Source of the DNA: Clostridia bacterium
GTDB lineage: Bacteria > Bacillota > Clostridia > Christensenellales > Borkfalkiaceae
Direction: 5' to 3'
Length of the DNA stretch: 46,602 nucleotides
Assembly: GCA_900769565.1 (NCBI GenBank)
Contig: CAAGHC010000053.1
Span: 1-46,602, forward strand
The position numbers were made by a program, and so were the translations under genes. Below, one piece after another: positions 7,036 to 15,909 of the stretch; position 1 is the stretch's first letter; every line of letters begins with the position of its first letter. The notes below the pieces were generated by a model. It saw only the letters and a list, made by a program, of their open reading frames with translations. It was not told the origin of the DNA and did not search any database.

Positions 7036-9144
7036 TTATAGAGAGTTTGACTTTCGATAAGTTGGAATTTTTACGGTTAGTTCGTAGTCTAACTGCCTTA
7101 ATTTCCACTCTAAACTCTTTTTATCGGTAACGTATTCCATGCTAGGTTCCCAACCCAACCTAGAATCTCTTTCCACGATAGGGATGGTGTCTAGAACGTT
7201 AAGGCGTTCTTTATTAACTAGTTCTTCTAGTCGGTCGATAATTTTGCTTGCATTTGCCTTGGTTTTTGCTACTTTTAATTGTTGTTTTAATATAAAATGC
7301 TCTTTGACGCAAATGGTTGTATTCAATGAATTTTTAATAAATTTTGCGAGAAGAATTAGTTTTTCTAACTTATAATTTTTGTTGGTGATGCTTTCAAGTT
7401 CTTCTATGCCACGAATCATAAATTCTCTAACCTTATTAAGTGATTTTATTTCGTCGAAAATCCTTACGCCTGAAAGAGAATTTCTTCCACCGTTATCGGG
7501 GGTATAATTACCAAAATATATTGCGTTTCCAAACATTGCGTGTTTATTGCTAGGCATTCTGCCGTTTTCTGGGATAGAGGACGGAAGTCCTTCCATTTCG
7601 CCCGACCAAAGTGGATAAGTAGGACCTATTCTAAATGCGCCGTACTGGTCTTCGTTTGTTGGAACGTAATAGGTAATGCCCTTGCTAAAAAGGTCGGTTG
7701 CCGTTTTAACTTTCTTAAGGTTTTCTTTGCCGAAGTCACGTTCAAGTAACTTGTTTAAAGTAACGGTAAGTGGCTCTACGGATGTAAAGAACGCTTGTTT
7801 TTCAAGGTCGGTTATAAACGACGGGTGGAAACCGTAATGAATATTTTCCACAATTCCTTTAAGACCTAATTGGCCGTGAGCCTTTTGTATGTTTTGATAC
7901 CTTTTTATCCATTGCAAAGGCATGGGCTCGTAGGGAATAGGTCCAAAGTCCCAAGTTCTACCAGAAGTGTTTGCAATGGCGGAAACTTTTATGCCCCTTG
8001 CTTTTGCTGCGCTCGCCTCGCTTATAAAATATTTTCCAGGTCCGGCAAAGCAGAGTGAGTAATCGGCAATATCTTCGGTTGAGTTCCCAACCTTGTACTG
8101 TTCGAACATATCCCAAGTAACGAGCAGGGTAATATCCGTTGGCAATGCGTTTACTAACGCAAGGCGAAGTTTTTCATCATGGAAACCCCAGTTGTACGAG
8201 CAAAATACGATTTCTGCATCTTTGCTTTTTTTCCTTACGGCATTTTTAATCATGTTAACCCATTTGGGATAATCGCAACAGGGATACCAGCCGGGGCTGA
8301 TTTTACCCGTGGGGATATTATCAACGTAGTTTTTGTAGTAAGGCGCAAGTCCAACGTTTGGGTCACGGCTCTTAAAGTTGGTTGCCTCACCGATTAAAGT
8401 TATTCCCTTTATGATAGGGCAAACGTCAAAGAGTTTTCCGTAAAGGTTATCGTAAAATTCTTGCGCACCTTGGTCGTCGGGGTGTGCGTCGTGCGGGGCG
8501 TAAAGTTCAACGTAAACGTCTATTCCGTAACGTTTGGCACGCTCTGCAATTAAATTTATATCAATAAAATACCCACGATTATCAGTCCATGGGTCACGTA
8601 TCCAAAGGTCAATCGCATCAAACCCACGGTGCGCTAAAATACTGAACGCTTGGTCGCACCATTCGTACATTCCTAGTGGTGATTGAGTAACTCTCGGTGA
8701 AAAAAGCGCTTTTCTTGCAGTAACGCCCACTTTTACGTAAGGCGCTTTTCTTAAGTTCATTAGGTCTTCAAGGTAGTATAACCCTTGCGCAATACCGCGC
8801 TCGTCGTAACCTTCAACGGTGAGAGAGCGTTTTTCTACGGTGATTTTATAACCCATATAACCGTCACCGTCGCCAAGATTTTTTCCAAAACGAATTTGCA
8901 CCGCGCATTTCGGGTCATTTTTTACAATCAAAACTGAAACGCCCATGGAAGTAAAAAGATAATCTTCAAAATCTCTTATCGCAGTCATTACAACCTGACT
9001 TTCACTAGCGAAAACAGATATTTTTATACCGTCGGAGAAGGCGAATTCGTTTCTTTTCGGTGGGTTAAAGTCTTCACGAACGTCGTTAGCATGCACGGTT
9101 AAAAGTTGGGTCTTAAAATCGTAGTTGTTTTCTATGGGTAACAT
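7036..9144 (-). CDS. Glycoside-hydrolase-like protein with GH20-type N-terminal domain
   Basis: This is a probable cytosolic carbohydrate-active enzyme; the reaction is not established. Residues about 40-130 resemble the beta-N-acetylhexosaminidase domain 2, with GYDERGIAQGLYYLEDL. A TIM-barrel-like part follows (about 140-480) with VYVELYAPHDAHPDDQG and a GEATNF segment whose glutamate is a catalytic candidate. A helical C-terminal part completes 702 residues. No signal peptide is seen. AAAGGAG precedes the ATG, which lies one base after the creatininase-like gene's stop, so the two are co-transcribed. The divergent AraC regulator probably controls them. Confidence 0.65.
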   Translation of the reverse strand: MLPIENNYDFKTQLLTVHANDVREDFNPPKRNEFAFSDGIKISVFASESQVVMTAIRDFEDYLFTSMGVSVLIVKNDPKCAVQIRFGKNLGDGDGYMGYKITVEKRSLTVEGYDERGIAQGLYYLEDLMNLRKAPYVKVGVTARKALFSPRVTQSPLGMYEWCDQAFSILAHRGFDAIDLWIRDPWTDNRGYFIDINLIAERAKRYGIDVYVELYAPHDAHPDDQGAQEFYDNLYGKLFDVCPIIKGITLIGEATNFKSRDPNVGLAPYYKNYVDNIPTGKISPGWYPCCDYPKWVNMIKNAVRKKSKDAEIVFCSYNWGFHDEKLRLALVNALPTDITLLVTWDMFEQYKVGNSTEDIADYSLCFAGPGKYFISEASAAKARGIKVSAIANTSGRTWDFGPIPYEPMPLQWIKRYQNIQKAHGQLGLKGIVENIHYGFHPSFITDLEKQAFFTSVEPLTVTLNKLLERDFGKENLKKVKTATDLFSKGITYYVPTNEDQYGAFRIGPTYPLWSGEMEGLPSSIPENGRMPSNKHAMFGNAIYFGNYTPDNGGRNSLSGVRIFDEIKSLNKVREFMIRGIEELESITNKNYKLEKLILLAKFIKNSLNTTICVKEHFILKQQLKVAKTKANASKIIDRLEELVNKERLNVLDTIPIVERDSRLGWEPSMEYVTDKKSLEWKLRQLDYELTVKIPTYRKSNSL

Positions 9145-9145
9145 A

Positions 9146-9886
9146 CTATTCTCCTTTAATCATTGAAACTATATCGTCAACGCAGATTTCTGTCATTTTT
9201 TTACCGATTTCTACGTTGGTGTCTTTTGCTGTTTCGCCAAACCAGTCGTCAATTTCACCCACTCTATCAAGTTTGATAGAGTTTGGGAATAGATATTCAA
9301 GCATAGAACATTCGTACATACCTGCGTGGTCGGCTTTTTTTTCTGAATTTTGGGTATAGGGTATACGCACAACTCTAATTCTGTTCCATGGACTATCGCA
9401 ACTTTTAAGGTTTTGATAGAAGTCTTTGTTGCGATTGTCACCCCACCAGCCGTAGCCTTGCTCTTTTTCTAAATCTTCCATAATAAGTTTTTTAGATGCT
9501 TTCATGCAGGCTAGCGTCATGGGCATATAGTCTTCGGTTTGGTGTGCGATAAGTACGTAAATATTCTTTTTAAAACCACTTAAAAAGAGTGAGCGAAGAA
9601 TACACTCAACGTACTTTTCCAAAGTATCGCAGTCTACGTTTAAGGTGTTTTTCTCCGGGCCACCTACGGCGTAACTAGCCACACCGTACCAAACGGGTGG
9701 AAGAATGAGTGCGTCCGCTTTTTTTGCAACTTCTTCGGCTACGCCCATAGCAACTAAAGTGTCGCAACCAAAAGGACAATGTGAACTGTGATATTCCATT
9801 GTGCCAACGGGCAGTAGAACGGGTAAATTGTTCTTTTTTGCATATTCGACTTCTCTAGGATAAGATAAGTGCATCTCTATTTTCAT
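9146..9886 (-). CDS. Creatininase-family amidohydrolase-like protein
   Basis: The family comprises metal-dependent amide hydrolases (creatininase, FAPy deformylase MftE-like). The N-terminal VGTMEYHSSHCPFGCDTLVA matches the metal-binding G-x-x-E-x-H...D-T pattern, and DHAGMYECSML matches the later H-A-G-x-x-E-x-S region. Length is 246 residues from the ATG at 9886, chosen for AAGGAAG upstream; an in-frame start at 9934 lies on the promoter. It is first in an operon with the glycosidase-like gene, so a sugar-lactone or amide substrate is plausible but unproven. Confidence 0.8.
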   Translation of the reverse strand: MKIEMHLSYPREVEYAKKNNLPVLLPVGTMEYHSSHCPFGCDTLVAMGVAEEVAKKADALILPPVWYGVASYAVGGPEKNTLNVDCDTLEKYVECILRSLFLSGFKKNIYVLIAHQTEDYMPMTLACMKASKKLIMEDLEKEQGYGWWGDNRNKDFYQNLKSCDSPWNRIRVVRIPYTQNSEKKADHAGMYECSMLEYLFPNSIKLDRVGEIDDWFGETAKDTNVEIGKKMTEICVDDIVSMIKGE

Positions 9887-9914
9887 AGTAATTCTTCCTT
9901 TATTTAATAGTTTG

Positions 9915-9944
9915 TTGACAGAATAATTATACATCTGTTATAAT
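9915..9944 (+). promoter_or_regulatory. Promoter of the AraC-family gene
   Basis: -35 TTGACA (9915-9920), 18-bp spacer, -10 TATAAT (9939-9944). It overlaps the opposing promoter. An inverted repeat ACAGA (9918-9922) / TCTGT (9934-9938) sits within it and is a candidate operator. Confidence 0.85.
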
Positions 9945-9954
9945 GCTATGTAAA
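9926..9954 (-). promoter_or_regulatory. Promoter of the creatininase/glycosidase operon
   Basis: Read leftward: -35 TTTACA (9949-9954), 17-bp spacer, -10 TATAAT (9926-9931). It interlocks with the AraC gene promoter, so the polymerases should exclude each other. Confidence 0.8.
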
Positions 9955-10008
9955 TAGCGAAAATCACAAAAAAATTGTATAAAACTAGCGTTTATTTTGG
10001 AGAGTTTT

Positions 10009-10827
10009 ATGGACTATTTAAATGGCGTTTACGTTGATGGTATAAACCTTACGTATAACTTGGGTGGATATTTTTCTATTACGGAAAAGGACGATTGGTC
10101 GTTGGGTAAGCACGTTTTTAGTCAATGCAAATTTTATTACGTTACCGAAGGCGAGTGCATAGTAAATTTTTGTGGTAAAGACTGTAAAGTTAGCGCTGGC
10201 GAATGGCTTTTTATTCCAGCCAACGTGGAACACTCTTATTACAACTTAAAAACGGGCAATTTTAAAAAGTATTGGGTGCATTTCGATATCTACCCCGATT
10301 CGAATTCGTTAGCCTATTTAAACTTGCCGTTTAAAATTAACGTTGGGGTAAAAGGCGAAGTATATAGGTTGTTTAGAAAATTAACTAAATGCGCAAATAG
10401 TGAAAGATTGACCGATAAACTCATGGTTAGAAGTTGCCTTTTCGGTTTGCTTTCGGAATTTATTAAAGGGGCAGGGGTATCGGATTTAGATGGTTGCGTT
10501 CAAGGTGGGGATAGACTGCGAGAAGTTGTAAAATATATAAACGAAAATTTAAGCGGTGATTTAAGCGTAAACGTGCTTGCAGAAAAGTATTTTGCGCACC
10601 CTAATCATTTTATTCGAGCGTTCAAAAAGGAAACGGGGCTTACGCCTGCAAAGTTCGTTAAACAGCGCCGACTTGAAGTGGCGAAAACTTTGCTTGAAAA
10701 GACCGAATTAAACGTTTACGAAGTTGCCGATAAGGTGGGTATTACCGACGTGGCACATTTTTCTAGGGACTTTAAGTCTTACTACAACGTACCGCCCAAA
10801 AAATATAAAAAATACTATGCAAAATAA
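10009..10827 (+). CDS. AraC-family transcriptional regulator
   Basis: This is a DNA-binding regulator of carbohydrate use. The N-terminal half (about residues 20-100) is an AraC-type cupin ligand domain with GKDCKVSAGEWLFIPANVEH. The C-terminal hundred residues hold two helix-turn-helix units, with LAEKYFAHPNHFIRAFKKE and the closing VADKVGITDVAHFSRDFK signature. The ATG at 10009 follows GGAG by six bases and gives 272 residues. It is divergent from the glycosidase-like operon with overlapping promoters, making that operon the likely target; a sugar ligand is inferred. Confidence 0.93.
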   Translation: MDYLNGVYVDGINLTYNLGGYFSITEKDDWSLGKHVFSQCKFYYVTEGECIVNFCGKDCKVSAGEWLFIPANVEHSYYNLKTGNFKKYWVHFDIYPDSNSLAYLNLPFKINVGVKGEVYRLFRKLTKCANSERLTDKLMVRSCLFGLLSEFIKGAGVSDLDGCVQGGDRLREVVKYINENLSGDLSVNVLAEKYFAHPNHFIRAFKKETGLTPAKFVKQRRLEVAKTLLEKTELNVYEVADKVGITDVAHFSRDFKSYYNVPPKKYKKYYAK

Positions 10828-10854
10828 AGTTAATTTTAATAGAATACAAAATGG

Positions 10855-10885
10855 AAAAAGGATAGGTAAAACCTATCCTTTTTAA
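10855..10885. terminator. Bidirectional terminator between convergent genes
   Basis: AAAAAGGATAGGT (10855-10867) pairs with ACCTATCCTTTTT (10871-10883) around an AAA loop, giving T-runs on both strands. It serves the AraC gene and the convergent DnaD-like gene. Confidence 0.9.
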
Positions 10886-10905
10886 GTGTGCATAATTAAA
10901 ATTTC

Positions 10906-12594
10906 CTAGTCAATTTTTTTATCGAAACAGTCGCAACGGTGCGTGCCTACGTAACCCGTGTCCTTACACTTTTCGCAAAAATGAACGATGGAAAGTTCTT
11001 TTAACGATAGCCCTATTTTCTTAAGTAAATTTTCGGCTAACTCACAAGTAGTTTTTTTCTCGTTTTCAAGTGCTTCAATCGCATCTTGATTATTTGCGAT
11101 TTCTGCAAACGCTAGGTCTTTTTCTATACCGTTAAGCCTTGAATAAAGTTTATTAAAACCTTCGATTTCCATTGCCTTTTCAAAATTCTTTTGCGCACGA
11201 GAGTGGGCGAGAGAACGCCTTCTTTCATACTCTTTATTGTACGCCTCTTGTGAATTGTTCGACGGGGTTGCCGTAAGGTTTTGAATGTCGGACGGGTTGA
11301 AAACGGAATTGTTTTTCCAGTTGCTTAAAATGCCGTTCATGTAGGCGATAGGCGACGATTTTCCCGAAGAAAGTTTTGCAGATTCTAAAATCATATCTTC
11401 GGTAAAGTTCCAACTCTTCCACATGTCTAGATTTTCTCTATCCCACGGGGTAGGACGACGGTTTACGCCTGCCGTAAGTAAAACTTTGGCGATAAATTCG
11501 TCAATTCTCTTTTGGTTTTCAAAATGGTCGCCAACGCTAGATAAGTCTATAAAGCCACGCCCACGCAAATATTCAAGTAATTCGTCCATATCACGAAGGG
11601 TATTTTTACCTTGCTTAAAGCAATGCGACGCAACGTATAAAAGACATTCGCCGTCAAACCCGTATGATAACCATTTTTTAGTATAAGTATCAACGACGGT
11701 GTCGATAACGTCCACGTAAATTGATAGCGCTTTATTTATCTTTATAGTCAAATCGTAAATGTCTCGCTTGGAATCCATATACGACGCTATTTCTTCTTTT
11801 GAAAAACTCTTAATTGAATACAACTCGTGCATAAACTCGTCAAGTTTTGCCATAGTGCTCTTTTTAAGTCTAGATGCGGCATATAAAATATTGTCGTATT
11901 CAAAATTAAGTTCTTTGGTCCATTTTTTAAGTAGGGTAGCGTCTTCAATTTCAGGTTGACGCTTAACGCCTATGGCGTTTAACAGATTTTGAATTTCATT
12001 CGTGCGAAGTATGTAAGAAGATAACTCTTTTTCAACCTTTTCAACCGTAATTAGCCCACGGTTACCAAAATCTTTGGCCACCTTTGAAACGTAACGATAA
12101 CCGATATCCGAACCCTTTCTGTCTGCGCAGTACTTAACAATCATAAGCATTGCCTCGGGCTTAATAGAATAGGTTTCCATAATGTTAAAGTATTCTGTGT
12201 ATTCGCTAGTAGAAATCATTCTGTCGGGAAGAATGGCTTGCAAACTCTTGGTAAATTCCGTGTATTTTTCAGCCTTATACTTTCTAGGCTTGGACGAGTA
12301 CGACGAGCGTACGGGTAGGTATTGCACGGTAAACGGCTCTTTTTGAACGACGGTTAAAAGCCCGAATTCTTCCCAAAAATAAAAACAGTCTTTAACCGTT
12401 TCTTCACTAAGTTTAAGGGTGAGTGCAACGTCTGAAATCGACTGGTCCATCTTGGGGTTTTGGCAAAGGAAAAGACCGTATAGGTAAACCTTAACGGCGT
12501 CGCCCGACGAAACGGGTAGATATTCAGTTATAAATGCGTTTTCTATGCTAGTAAAAGCAGATGAAGAAAACTCTTTAGAATACGAACAGGTCAT
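10906..12594 (-). CDS. DnaD-domain replication protein with DnaC-type zinc tail
   Basis: It is probably a primosome or helicase-loading protein. The N-terminal winged helix is seen around SDVALTLKLSEETVKDCFYF. Two DnaB_2/DnaD-type modules follow, about residues 195-275 (LLNAIGVKRQP...) and 365-440 (VLLTAGVNRRPTPWD...). The last 100 residues are a coiled segment ending in FCEKCKDTGYVGTHRCDCF. That segment resembles the N-terminal zinc region of Bacillota DnaC loaders, but the AAA+ ATPase that should follow is absent. The stop is followed by a terminator and a convergent gene. AGGAAAAG supports the ATG. The replicative helicase gene is 7 kb away. Confidence 0.75.
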   Translation of the reverse strand: MTCSYSKEFSSSAFTSIENAFITEYLPVSSGDAVKVYLYGLFLCQNPKMDQSISDVALTLKLSEETVKDCFYFWEEFGLLTVVQKEPFTVQYLPVRSSYSSKPRKYKAEKYTEFTKSLQAILPDRMISTSEYTEYFNIMETYSIKPEAMLMIVKYCADRKGSDIGYRYVSKVAKDFGNRGLITVEKVEKELSSYILRTNEIQNLLNAIGVKRQPEIEDATLLKKWTKELNFEYDNILYAASRLKKSTMAKLDEFMHELYSIKSFSKEEIASYMDSKRDIYDLTIKINKALSIYVDVIDTVVDTYTKKWLSYGFDGECLLYVASHCFKQGKNTLRDMDELLEYLRGRGFIDLSSVGDHFENQKRIDEFIAKVLLTAGVNRRPTPWDRENLDMWKSWNFTEDMILESAKLSSGKSSPIAYMNGILSNWKNNSVFNPSDIQNLTATPSNNSQEAYNKEYERRRSLAHSRAQKNFEKAMEIEGFNKLYSRLNGIEKDLAFAEIANNQDAIEALENEKKTTCELAENLLKKIGLSLKELSIVHFCEKCKDTGYVGTHRCDCFDKKID

Positions 12595-12628
12595 TTCTTT
12601 TCCTTTTCCAAATATTTTTAATAAACGC

Positions 12629-12657
12629 TTGCCTTAAAAAGCCCTTTGTTATATAAT
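12629..12657 (+). promoter_or_regulatory. Promoter of the long directon
   Basis: -35 TTGCCT (12629-12634), 17-bp spacer, -10 TATAAT (12652-12657). The leader is about 160 nt; I recognise no riboswitch in it. Confidence 0.65.
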
Positions 12658-12826
12658 ATAGTAACTAATATTAAATACAATGGGCGCTTTATACCGTCAA
12701 AAAACGAGCGGTAGAAAACATTATAAACTAAACTTTTACAAAAATCAACTTAAATTTTAACTATTTTTGATTAAATTAGCCCTTTAATCGAAAGTATGGA
12801 TAAAGAACTTAAAGTCGGAGAAAGTC

Positions 12827-14521
12827 ATGGCAGGAAATATTTTAACCCCCGTATCACTTTGGGGTCAATTCAAAATCAATCAACCCGTTAACGCACAAGT
12901 TATAAGCGAGCGCAGTGATGGTGAAGTTGTTTTTAGTTATCTTACGCTATGTGGAAGAGAGGTTAAGGACGGACAGGTAAAAATATCGGCAGTTTTAGCA
13001 AGAAAGGCTCAACTTGGCGTTGCGCCTGCTTGTCTAGTGCTTCAAGACGTTTGTTTTGCCCCCGACGAAAGGTTAATGAAAGAATTAGCGATGAACGGCT
13101 ACACCGTGTTGTCCGTTGACTTTGCTGGGGAAACGGATGGAAAGGATAGATTTACCGAATATCCTGAAAGTTTAAGTTACGCTAAATATTCAAACGTTAA
13201 AGATTTATACACCTTTGATGGCGACGCTGATAAAACTTGTTGGTACGAATGGACGGTTGTCGCAAGATATGCACTTGCTTATTTAAAGGGTTTAACCAAC
13301 GTTACGGGCGTGGGCGCAATGGCGTTTGGGCATTCTGCAACCATGCTTTGGCAGGTTTCGGCTTTTGAAGAGGACCTTGCGTGTGCAGTTTTCGGCTTAA
13401 ACGCAGGTTGGCAAGGTTATCGTGAAATATATAAATTCGGTGGACAAGTTGAACCACAGTTTACCGACGACCTTTATAAATTTATAGCAGGTATCGAACC
13501 GCAATCTTACGCAAAGCACGTGCATTGTCCCGTACTTATGTTGTCGGCTACCAACTCTGCTCTTTACGACGTGGATAGGGCTTACGATACGGTTGCAAGG
13601 CTTGAAGACGGCGTGTATAGAGCGCTTGATTATTCGGTGGGGTATCGCAACAGAATAAACGCCGAAGGGTTTAAGAACGCACTTTTGTTCTTTGATAGAT
13701 TTTTGATGCGTGCAGGTAGTAAAGGTAAAAATCTTCCCGAAGAATTAGAGATTAAATGCGACGTAGAAGACGGCAAAATTATCGTTGAAGTTATGCCTGA
13801 CGTGGAAAATATTAAAGAAGTGGTCGTATATGCAAGTGAGCAAATGGCAAATCCCGCACTTCGCAGTTGGAATAAAATTTCCGATAGCGTACTGGTTAAA
13901 GACGGGGTTTATCGTTTTGAATATTCGCCCTATCCTAATTCTGGAATGGCCGTTTTCTTTGCCCGTGCGACTTATAAAAACGGGTTTAGCATAAGTTCGA
14001 ACGTCGTTGCTAAAAAATTCACTTCAGAAGAAGTTTCGGTTGCGTACAAGTCGAACATAATTTATTCGTCAAGGATAGAAAATGCTGAAAGCGTATTTAC
14101 GGTAGCGCACGAACTAGGCAATAACCCACAGAGTATAAACGTTATCGACCAAGAAAAGGTTATCGTTAAAAAAGGACCTGTAGGTATTGAAGGCGTTTTC
14201 GGTAGCGGGGGGCTTTTGACCTTTAAAATAAACGCGGAAAAGAACAAACCCAACGACGACGCTATGCTTATGCTGGACGTTTATTCGGAAAAAGACGGCA
14301 AAATGATTATTAAACTTATTGCAGATTATTTTGGCAACAAAACCGAATATATCGCCATAGTAAACGTGGTGGGTGGACAACTTTGGCAAAACGTTAAACT
14401 TGAAAGGACGAGATTTAAGACGGCAGAAGGACTTCCACTAAAGAGTTTTTCTAATATTAACGCAATGGAATTTTTACCCGACAGCCAAAATTATCTTATA
14501 AACAACGCGCTGTGGGTATAA
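12827..14521 (+). CDS. Alpha/beta-hydrolase-like protein of unknown substrate
   Basis: This is a probable cytosolic protein of 564 residues. The middle part resembles an alpha/beta-hydrolase: a strand-turn region LVLQDVCFAPDERLMKELAMNGYTVLSVDF and a nucleophile-elbow-like AFGHSATMLWQ. The elbow reads G-H-S-A-T rather than G-x-S-x-G, so catalysis is uncertain. Beyond about residue 300 the chain looks like beta-rich accessory domains. No signal peptide is seen. AGTCGGAGAAAGTC before the ATG gives the ribosome site. It heads the directon. An acetyl-esterase-like role is possible. Confidence 0.5.
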   Translation: MAGNILTPVSLWGQFKINQPVNAQVISERSDGEVVFSYLTLCGREVKDGQVKISAVLARKAQLGVAPACLVLQDVCFAPDERLMKELAMNGYTVLSVDFAGETDGKDRFTEYPESLSYAKYSNVKDLYTFDGDADKTCWYEWTVVARYALAYLKGLTNVTGVGAMAFGHSATMLWQVSAFEEDLACAVFGLNAGWQGYREIYKFGGQVEPQFTDDLYKFIAGIEPQSYAKHVHCPVLMLSATNSALYDVDRAYDTVARLEDGVYRALDYSVGYRNRINAEGFKNALLFFDRFLMRAGSKGKNLPEELEIKCDVEDGKIIVEVMPDVENIKEVVVYASEQMANPALRSWNKISDSVLVKDGVYRFEYSPYPNSGMAVFFARATYKNGFSISSNVVAKKFTSEEVSVAYKSNIIYSSRIENAESVFTVAHELGNNPQSINVIDQEKVIVKKGPVGIEGVFGSGGLLTFKINAEKNKPNDDAMLMLDVYSEKDGKMIIKLIADYFGNKTEYIAIVNVVGGQLWQNVKLERTRFKTAEGLPLKSFSNINAMEFLPDSQNYLINNALWV

Positions 14522-14533
14522 CGGTAAAAGTTT

Positions 14534-14734
14534 ATGGGTATGTTATATCGCGAAGGCGGAAAAATTATTTCTAAAAAAGTTCATGCGTGCGGGGGTAACG
14601 AATGGCTCGTTATGCGCACGGGTGCTGATATAAAACTTAAGTGTTTGAAATGTGGCAGGGTAATGTTTTTATCGGTTGACCAAACGGATAAAATGAAAAA
14701 AAGTTACACGCCTAGTGGAGATGAGAATGTATAA
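14534..14734 (+). CDS. DUF951 small zinc-ribbon-like protein
   Basis: This 66-residue protein matches the DUF951 pattern: HACGGNEWLVMRTGADIKLKCLKCGRVMFLS, with one cysteine near the N-terminus and a CLKC pair that may bind zinc. Function is unknown. In Bacillota it is often encoded near replication or translation genes. The gene overlaps the start of signal peptidase by eight bases, implying translational coupling. The ribosome site is weak; a second ATG two codons in is possible. Confidence 0.85.
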   Translation: MGMLYREGGKIISKKVHACGGNEWLVMRTGADIKLKCLKCGRVMFLSVDQTDKMKKSYTPSGDENV

Positions 14735-15317
14735 AATAAGGGATAGCCTTGTTGAAGAAAGGTGGAAAAAAATTAAATCTGACAACGGATTTTTATTGCT
14801 TATCGCGATTATGTTGTCGGTAGTTACCCTTATTCTTTTTTTGAACACCTATGTTTTTTTCAACGTTAAAGTTTTAGGCCCGTCAATGAACCCTACATTA
14901 AACTCGGGCGACGTGCTCGTTGCAAATAGGAACGTTGGTGCCGAGTATGGCGACATTATAATTATTGAAGGCGAGAAGTCTGACTGGCTTATTAAACGGG
15001 TAATCGGAAAGGGTGGTGACACCATTACTATTCAAAACGGGTACGTGTATAGAAATGGGGGTAAACTGACCGAACCTTATCTTGCCAAAGAGGGCATAAC
15101 GTTTTATCCCAACGTTTCGGATAAAAACCACGTGGATAAGACGGTTTGGGTAATTCCCGAAGGTGAGATTTTTTATCTTGGTGATAATAGAACAAACAGC
15201 AGTGACAGTAGAGCCGTTGCTTTCGGTACGTGTAAAGAAAGTCAAGTAGTAGGCGTTGTTGAAGAGTGGTCTATTTCGGTTAAGGGATTACTAAAATTCC
15301 TTGCGGGAAAAAATTGA
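14727..15317 (+). CDS. lepB: Signal peptidase I
   Basis: It cleaves signal peptides from exported proteins at the outer face of the membrane. One N-terminal membrane segment spans about residues 20-45. The catalytic serine is Ser53 in GPSMNPTL and the general-base lysine is Lys90 in LIKRVIGKGGD. The later LGDNRTNSSDSR box is also present. The length of 196 residues suits Gram-positive SipS-type enzymes. I chose the ATG at 14727 because GGAG ends six bases upstream. Confidence 0.95.
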   Translation: MYKIRDSLVEERWKKIKSDNGFLLLIAIMLSVVTLILFLNTYVFFNVKVLGPSMNPTLNSGDVLVANRNVGAEYGDIIIIEGEKSDWLIKRVIGKGGDTITIQNGYVYRNGGKLTEPYLAKEGITFYPNVSDKNHVDKTVWVIPEGEIFYLGDNRTNSSDSRAVAFGTCKESQVVGVVEEWSISVKGLLKFLAGKN

Positions 15318-15339
15318 GAGTTAAGGGGCGTTATAGACG

Positions 15340-15882
15340 GTGATACTTATTAGAAACCGATTGATTTTAGGAATGATAAGAAGGATTGTCAAACTTATAT
15401 TCTCGGTAATATACAAAATATTAGAACTGTTCAACTTGCATTTTACCTTGTTCGTTAGTTTAATCGGCGTAGTCCTTTTCCTAACGGGTGTGCTTTCAAC
15501 TAACGGTACGGTAGCGGTAATTTTTTATGTAGCGTTATCGTTTTCCATAGTGTACGCAGTTTTTGCAACCGTAAAAAAGTTGCTTGGTTTTCAAAATCAA
15601 AAGCCAAAGAAACGGGGCATGCAGATAGTTAAAACCGACCAAACGGTTGGTGCAGAACAAGTGGAAAGGGTTGCACAACCGATAAGCCAAGCACAGCAAA
15701 GTGTAGCATACAGCCAACCCGTACAAAATCAAACCACCGTGCAAACGGTAGTTAACGACCAGCCAAAGTATTTTAACGTTAAGGGTAGACCCGATTACGT
15801 AATGGCAGAATACCTAGACCGATACGAACTATACCATTTAGAAAACGGCAGAGCGGTAAAGGTTAGAACGGACTTTAAATAA
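15340..15882 (+). CDS. Membrane protein of unknown function
   Basis: Not recognised. The 180-residue product has two hydrophobic segments (about residues 35-55 and 58-78), then a Gln-rich low-complexity linker, then a compact tail KYFNVKGRPDYVMAEYLDRYELY that looks like a small conserved domain. A GTG start with AAGGGG upstream is favoured; an ATG at 15373 is the alternative. It follows signal peptidase by 22 bases in the directon. Confidence 0.6.
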   Translation: MILIRNRLILGMIRRIVKLIFSVIYKILELFNLHFTLFVSLIGVVLFLTGVLSTNGTVAVIFYVALSFSIVYAVFATVKKLLGFQNQKPKKRGMQIVKTDQTVGAEQVERVAQPISQAQQSVAYSQPVQNQTTVQTVVNDQPKYFNVKGRPDYVMAEYLDRYELYHLENGRAVKVRTDFK

Positions 15883-15909
15883 CGAAAGAGATAAATCGGA
15901 GATTTAGTT

